A stretch of DNA of 64,000 nt. Source: Blastomussa wellsi. Lineage: Eukaryota; Cnidaria; Anthozoa; Scleractinia; Plerogyridae. Made by a program: the position numbers and the translations under genes. Shown here one piece after another: positions 61,056 through 64,000 of this stretch (its first letter is position 1; every line of letters starts with the position of its first letter). The notes beneath the pieces are model-generated. The model did not search any database. It was not told the DNA's origin and saw only the letters and a program-made list of their open reading frames with translations. The stretch covers positions 43,742,233 to 43,806,232 of the forward strand of contig OX393561.1 in assembly GCA_947652115.1 (NCBI GenBank). Direction: 5' to 3'.

Positions 61056-62546
61056 CTATTCTCCTTCTTCACCCAAAATTAAAGTGGCAAAGCATTTGCC
61101 ACAGGCTGGCAGTTCTTTTTGTTTTTCTCTCGCAATTTGCGCGTGAAAGCGGAATATTTTCCAGCGCACATTCATCATTTCTGTCTCTTTCTCGTCCAAC
61201 AAGCCGTTCTTTACAAAGACAATGGGATTCTTTCCTATCGTAAAAATTGGCGTATCTCCATTGAAAACGATGTCTTTTGCATAATGCGACTTAGGGGCTG
61301 GTAAGTGCACCAGCTGGCCCTCTAGAAGAAGCAAAAAATCATGCCATTGTATTACAGACGAGGACCAACGGAAGTCATTTAAGAAAAGTACCTCCGCCTT
61401 CTCTGCTCCAACCCAAGCAAAACTGGTACAAGCTGGGTTTGAAAATGTGTTATAAATAACATTCAGTGGGTTGAGAAGAAATGTTTTCCCACAATTGGCC
61501 GCACCTACGATCATTATGTTTCTATATTTCCCGCGACCCTTCTCCAAAAGTTCGTAAACTCGCCCAGCGAAATAGCCTTCTTCTACTCCATTACGCTGCA
61601 ACACTTCGCGTGCACAATTTAGCCATTGCCCATTACAACTTTCCACGCATTCTCCTACTCTTGCCTCTTCTAATAGCTCTATTCTACTTTTTTTCTGCCG
61701 TTCAAGAGTTTTCTGGGCGCCCTCCATTTCCCAAGCCGTTTCTAAAACTTCGCCAACCACCTTAGAACCTCTGTTCACGATAAACTCGGCAATATCGGTT
61801 TTCCCCTCTAATTTTTGTTCTCGCGCAAGTGCCAGCAACTCAGTTCTGGTTTTAATGTTTTTGGCAACGATAATTTCTGACATTTCATAAGAGGATATTC
61901 GTTTCTTTTTTCTTTTGCCTCCCTTTGCATTGGTTTCGGAAATGTCATCATCGGTCGTTTCATAATCCTCGTCAAATGTGTAATCTGTCTGCGCTGCACA
62001 TGAAGGCGTTTTTCTCGGCCTAGAGTGTTTAGCCAAAGAGGCTAGAGTCGTCCTTGGCTGGTGGTGATTGGCAAGATCTGGATGACCCACGCTTTGAATG
62101 AATCTTGAGTCTTGCTTTGTGACGTATTGCCATGCACTGTAATAGTTGGAGTGAATAGCCGAAAAATGAACGGAAATGCCACATTTCTCAAGTAAGAATT
62201 TCTTACTTTGTAGCCACCTTTGATTTCTATCTAATTTAACAGCCATGTGATAATGAATACCATTTGAGGAGTGCTTTTCGAGGCAACAACACCACTGAAT
62301 AACCTTTGCGGGTGTATCGTTAAATGAAAACAATACTGCGTCTGCAAATGATATCCTACTTGGGAATCTAACTTCATCTGCTTGGCTGTAGGTTATCAAA
62401 TACACTTGCCTGACACAACGTAAGTTAATCTCTTTTTCTTCCCTTTCTAATATCTCCTTGTCGCTTTCTTCTGATGATAACTCATCAGTATCATAACCTC
62501 TCAGCATTTCCATGTTTTTCAGATGTTTTGAATAGGACGCTGACAT
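61056..62546 (-). CDS. HUH endonuclease / SF3 helicase replication initiator (Rep-like)
   Basis: 496 residues from the first ATG (62546). The N-terminal HUH nuclease shows motif I LITYSQ (50-55), motif II HYH (98-100) and motif III YVTK (141-144; Tyr141 is the likely nicking residue). A linker with a basic KRKKKR (211-216) follows. The C-terminal superfamily 3 helicase shows Walker A GAANCGKT (348-355), Walker B EVLFLND (385-391) and motif C PIFTIGKN (433-440). This domain order is that of CRESS-DNA virus Rep proteins (circovirus/geminivirus-like), at the long end of their usual size. Such proteins nick an origin, stay linked to the 5' end and unwind DNA for rolling-circle replication. All motifs are intact and there are no stops, unusual for an old viral relic. 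The iteron hairpin lies just past its stop. It may belong to a transposon family rather than a virus. Confidence 0.88.
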   Translation of the reverse strand: MSASYSKHLKNMEMLRGYDTDELSSEESDKEILEREEKEINLRCVRQVYLITYSQADEVRFPSRISFADAVLFSFNDTPAKVIQWCCCLEKHSSNGIHYHMAVKLDRNQRWLQSKKFLLEKCGISVHFSAIHSNYYSAWQYVTKQDSRFIQSVGHPDLANHHQPRTTLASLAKHSRPRKTPSCAAQTDYTFDEDYETTDDDISETNAKGGKRKKKRISSYEMSEIIVAKNIKTRTELLALAREQKLEGKTDIAEFIVNRGSKVVGEVLETAWEMEGAQKTLERQKKSRIELLEEARVGECVESCNGQWLNCAREVLQRNGVEEGYFAGRVYELLEKGRGKYRNIMIVGAANCGKTFLLNPLNVIYNTFSNPACTSFAWVGAEKAEVLFLNDFRWSSSVIQWHDFLLLLEGQLVHLPAPKSHYAKDIVFNGDTPIFTIGKNPIVFVKNGLLDEKETEMMNVRWKIFRFHAQIAREKQKELPACGKCFATLILGEEGE

Positions 62547-63000
62547 TTGTTTACTAGACAACTGCAAGATAACGAGGTGACTCGCAGCGTCAAATATTTG
62601 AGTGGCTCAAATTACTGACTGCATGTTGGTCGTCCCTAACTTCTTTGGAATAAGGAAAAAATGTTTCTTTATAATGACGGAAATAAATAAATGTAAGCCA
62701 ATACTAAGGTATAAACTTTTCTTTTCCTCCAAATAACGCGGTAGGTAAGGTTTGTTGCGTTAAATGAACAACTAATGGCAATAGCACAATCTCAGACTGT
62801 CCGAACTATAATATGGCACATTTCTTGAAAACAAAGTACATTTCCAACTCGGTTGTAACATGGCATTGACTACACCATTAGAACTTTCCATTAATGTACT
62901 TAGGGTCTGGGCTTCACGCACCACGCGCTAATTAGGGTTGATTCTGTCATTTTCTTGTGACGTTACAATCGACTGGTTGGGTTTTCAAACTGTTGACAAC
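62547..63000. promoter_or_regulatory. Divergent intergenic region Rep / second transposase
   Basis: 454 bp between the Rep ATG (minus) and the second transposase ATG (plus). It includes the unit junction at 62797/62798, where ACAATCTCAGAC directly precedes TGTCCGAAC. Both promoters should lie here. No TATA box is obvious. Confidence 0.4.
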
Positions 63001-64000
63001 ATGGTTAATCATGGAAAAATTGCGGATCAAACTCGTGCACTAGTGCGCATTGCACAAAAGTACGAAGGATTGAAACAATGTGAAATTATGGAAAAGTTTA
63101 AACTGTCCCGTTCCACTGTTTATAGAATTGTAAACGGGCCAAAGATAAGGAGAACTTTTGAAGCGCAACAGAAAGGGAGAGGGCCCGGTCGTCCAAGAAA
63201 GTTAAGCAAACGCCAGGAACGTGTCCTTTTGCGCTGCATAACCAACTTGCGGAAGGAAGATGGTAATTTTACGGTGAAGCGACTTATGGAAAGGGCGGAT
63301 GTGAATATTTCACAGGTTTCTTGTAGAACAGTGCAACGCTTCCTTCACTCGAATGGCTATCGGTACTTAAACAGTCGAAAGAAGGGTGTTCTACTAAACA
63401 CAGACTTTAAAAAGCGTCTACAATTTGCGAAAAAGATGAAGACAGAGTTCCACGACAATGTTTGGACAGAAGATATCGCGTTCTACCTTGATGGGGTAAG
63501 TTTTATACACAAGTACCATCCTTTAGATCAAGCCCGTGCTCCCAGAGGGAAGATCTGGCGCAAGCCTCAAGAGGGATTAGCTCCTTTTTGTACAGGAAAA
63601 GGATCGCACTGCGGATCAGGAGGGCGCATAGTGAAATGTTTCGTGGCAATAAGCTATGGGAAAGGCGTTATACTATGTGAAAAGTACGACTCTCTTAACG
63701 GGAACTACTTTAGCACACTGATTGAAAGGGAGTTTGAGAGAATGTTTGAAGCATCTCAGAAGGGTTCAAAACTCTTTATTCAAGATGGCGATCCCAGTCA
63801 GAACAGTGCACTCGCTCGTGCTGCCTGGAGAAGAACGGGTGCAAAGCTCATGGCTATACCACCAAGAAGCCCGGATTTAAATCCGATTGAGAACATTTTC
63901 CATCTCGTAAAAAGGATGCTACAACAAGATGCTATAAAAAAGAACATCACCGTCGAAACCTATGAAGAATTCTCAGAACGTGTTATGACAACATTCAAAA
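63001..64000 (+). CDS. Second Tc1/IS630-type transposase copy, cut by window end
   Basis: Same frame as the transposase at 59562-60656, offset by exactly 3,439 bp. It covers 333 codons including all three catalytic residues and runs off the window. The only difference I noticed is Leu210 to Ile (cgctta to cgcata). The flanking 203 bp upstream are also identical. The near identity points to very recent duplication, tandem arrangement or an assembly duplication. Confidence 0.93.
   Translation, partial: MVNHGKIADQTRALVRIAQKYEGLKQCEIMEKFKLSRSTVYRIVNGPKIRRTFEAQQKGRGPGRPRKLSKRQERVLLRCITNLRKEDGNFTVKRLMERADVNISQVSCRTVQRFLHSNGYRYLNSRKKGVLLNTDFKKRLQFAKKMKTEFHDNVWTEDIAFYLDGVSFIHKYHPLDQARAPRGKIWRKPQEGLAPFCTGKGSHCGSGGRIVKCFVAISYGKGVILCEKYDSLNGNYFSTLIEREFERMFEASQKGSKLFIQDGDPSQNSALARAAWRRTGAKLMAIPPRSPDLNPIENIFHLVKRMLQQDAIKKNITVETYEEFSERVMTTFK

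Larger units (their letters stand above)
59359..62797. mobile_element. 3,439-bp transposase + Rep unit
   Basis: The unit begins TGTCCGAACTATAATATGGC at 59359, and the same sequence restarts at 62798 in the same orientation. Inside are a transposase (+, 59562-60656), a 399-bp intergenic region with an iteron inverted repeat, and a Rep gene (-, 62546-61056). In a closed circle the two genes would be divergent across about 454 bp and convergent on the hairpin. I found no complement of the left end between the transposase stop and 62797, which argues against a stand-alone Tc1 element with ordinary TIRs inside the unit. Both genes are free of stops. Confidence 0.65.

Overview
The window reads as nuclear DNA of a cnidarian, most likely a hexacoral (stony coral or sea anemone). 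The genes have short exons with GT-AG introns. Two of them encode transmembrane 'short-chain collagen C4-like' proteins, a family I know from corals and sponges. The non-coding space is packed with tRNA-derived SINEs, foldback elements and short inverted-repeat elements (MITEs). I found no bacterial-type operons. Products come from reading and splicing exons by eye; nothing was searched against a database.

Layout. 1-5144: no confident gene; one inverted-repeat element nested in another. 5145-10126 (+): four 3' exons of a membrane protein with three CUB domains. 11454-12557 (-): an intact single-exon rhodopsin-like GPCR. 16752-20061 (-): ENY2, complete in five exons. 26271-35562 (-): CENP-T, complete in eight coding exons, with a 1.4 kb pentamer minisatellite in its last intron. 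35931-39479 (+): PSMA7 (proteasome alpha-4), complete in seven exons, head to head with CENP-T and carrying a tRNA-Glu gene in an intron. 39879-43328 (+): a full-length non-LTR retrotransposon with an open endonuclease-RT frame and a 13-bp target duplication. 43777-47487 (-): a decayed collagen C4-like copy. 48401-54850 (-): its intact paralogue (385 codons in six exons), with a 2.25 kb higher-order minisatellite in its last intron. 55-59 kb: MITE-rich intergenic DNA.

The most unusual part is 59359-64000. A 3,439-bp unit holds a Tc1/IS630-type transposase (+) and a full-length HUH-endonuclease/SF3-helicase replication initiator (Rep) (-). They converge on a perfect 32-bp inverted repeat built of three 10-bp iterons per arm, 25 bp from the Rep stop codon. 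The next unit starts immediately, in the same orientation, with a nearly identical transposase cut by the window edge. If closed into a circle, the unit would have two divergent genes and an iteron hairpin between their 3' ends. That is the plan of an ambisense Rep-type replicon, with a transposase where a capsid gene might be expected. Whether it is a tandem integrated replicon, a Rep-bearing transposon or chance nesting cannot be settled from this window.

The host genes are ordinary single-copy functions (chromatin/mRNA export, kinetochore, proteasome, cell surface) and do not form a pathway. The one suggestive link is the CENP-T/PSMA7 divergent promoter, with E2F- and YY1-like motifs.
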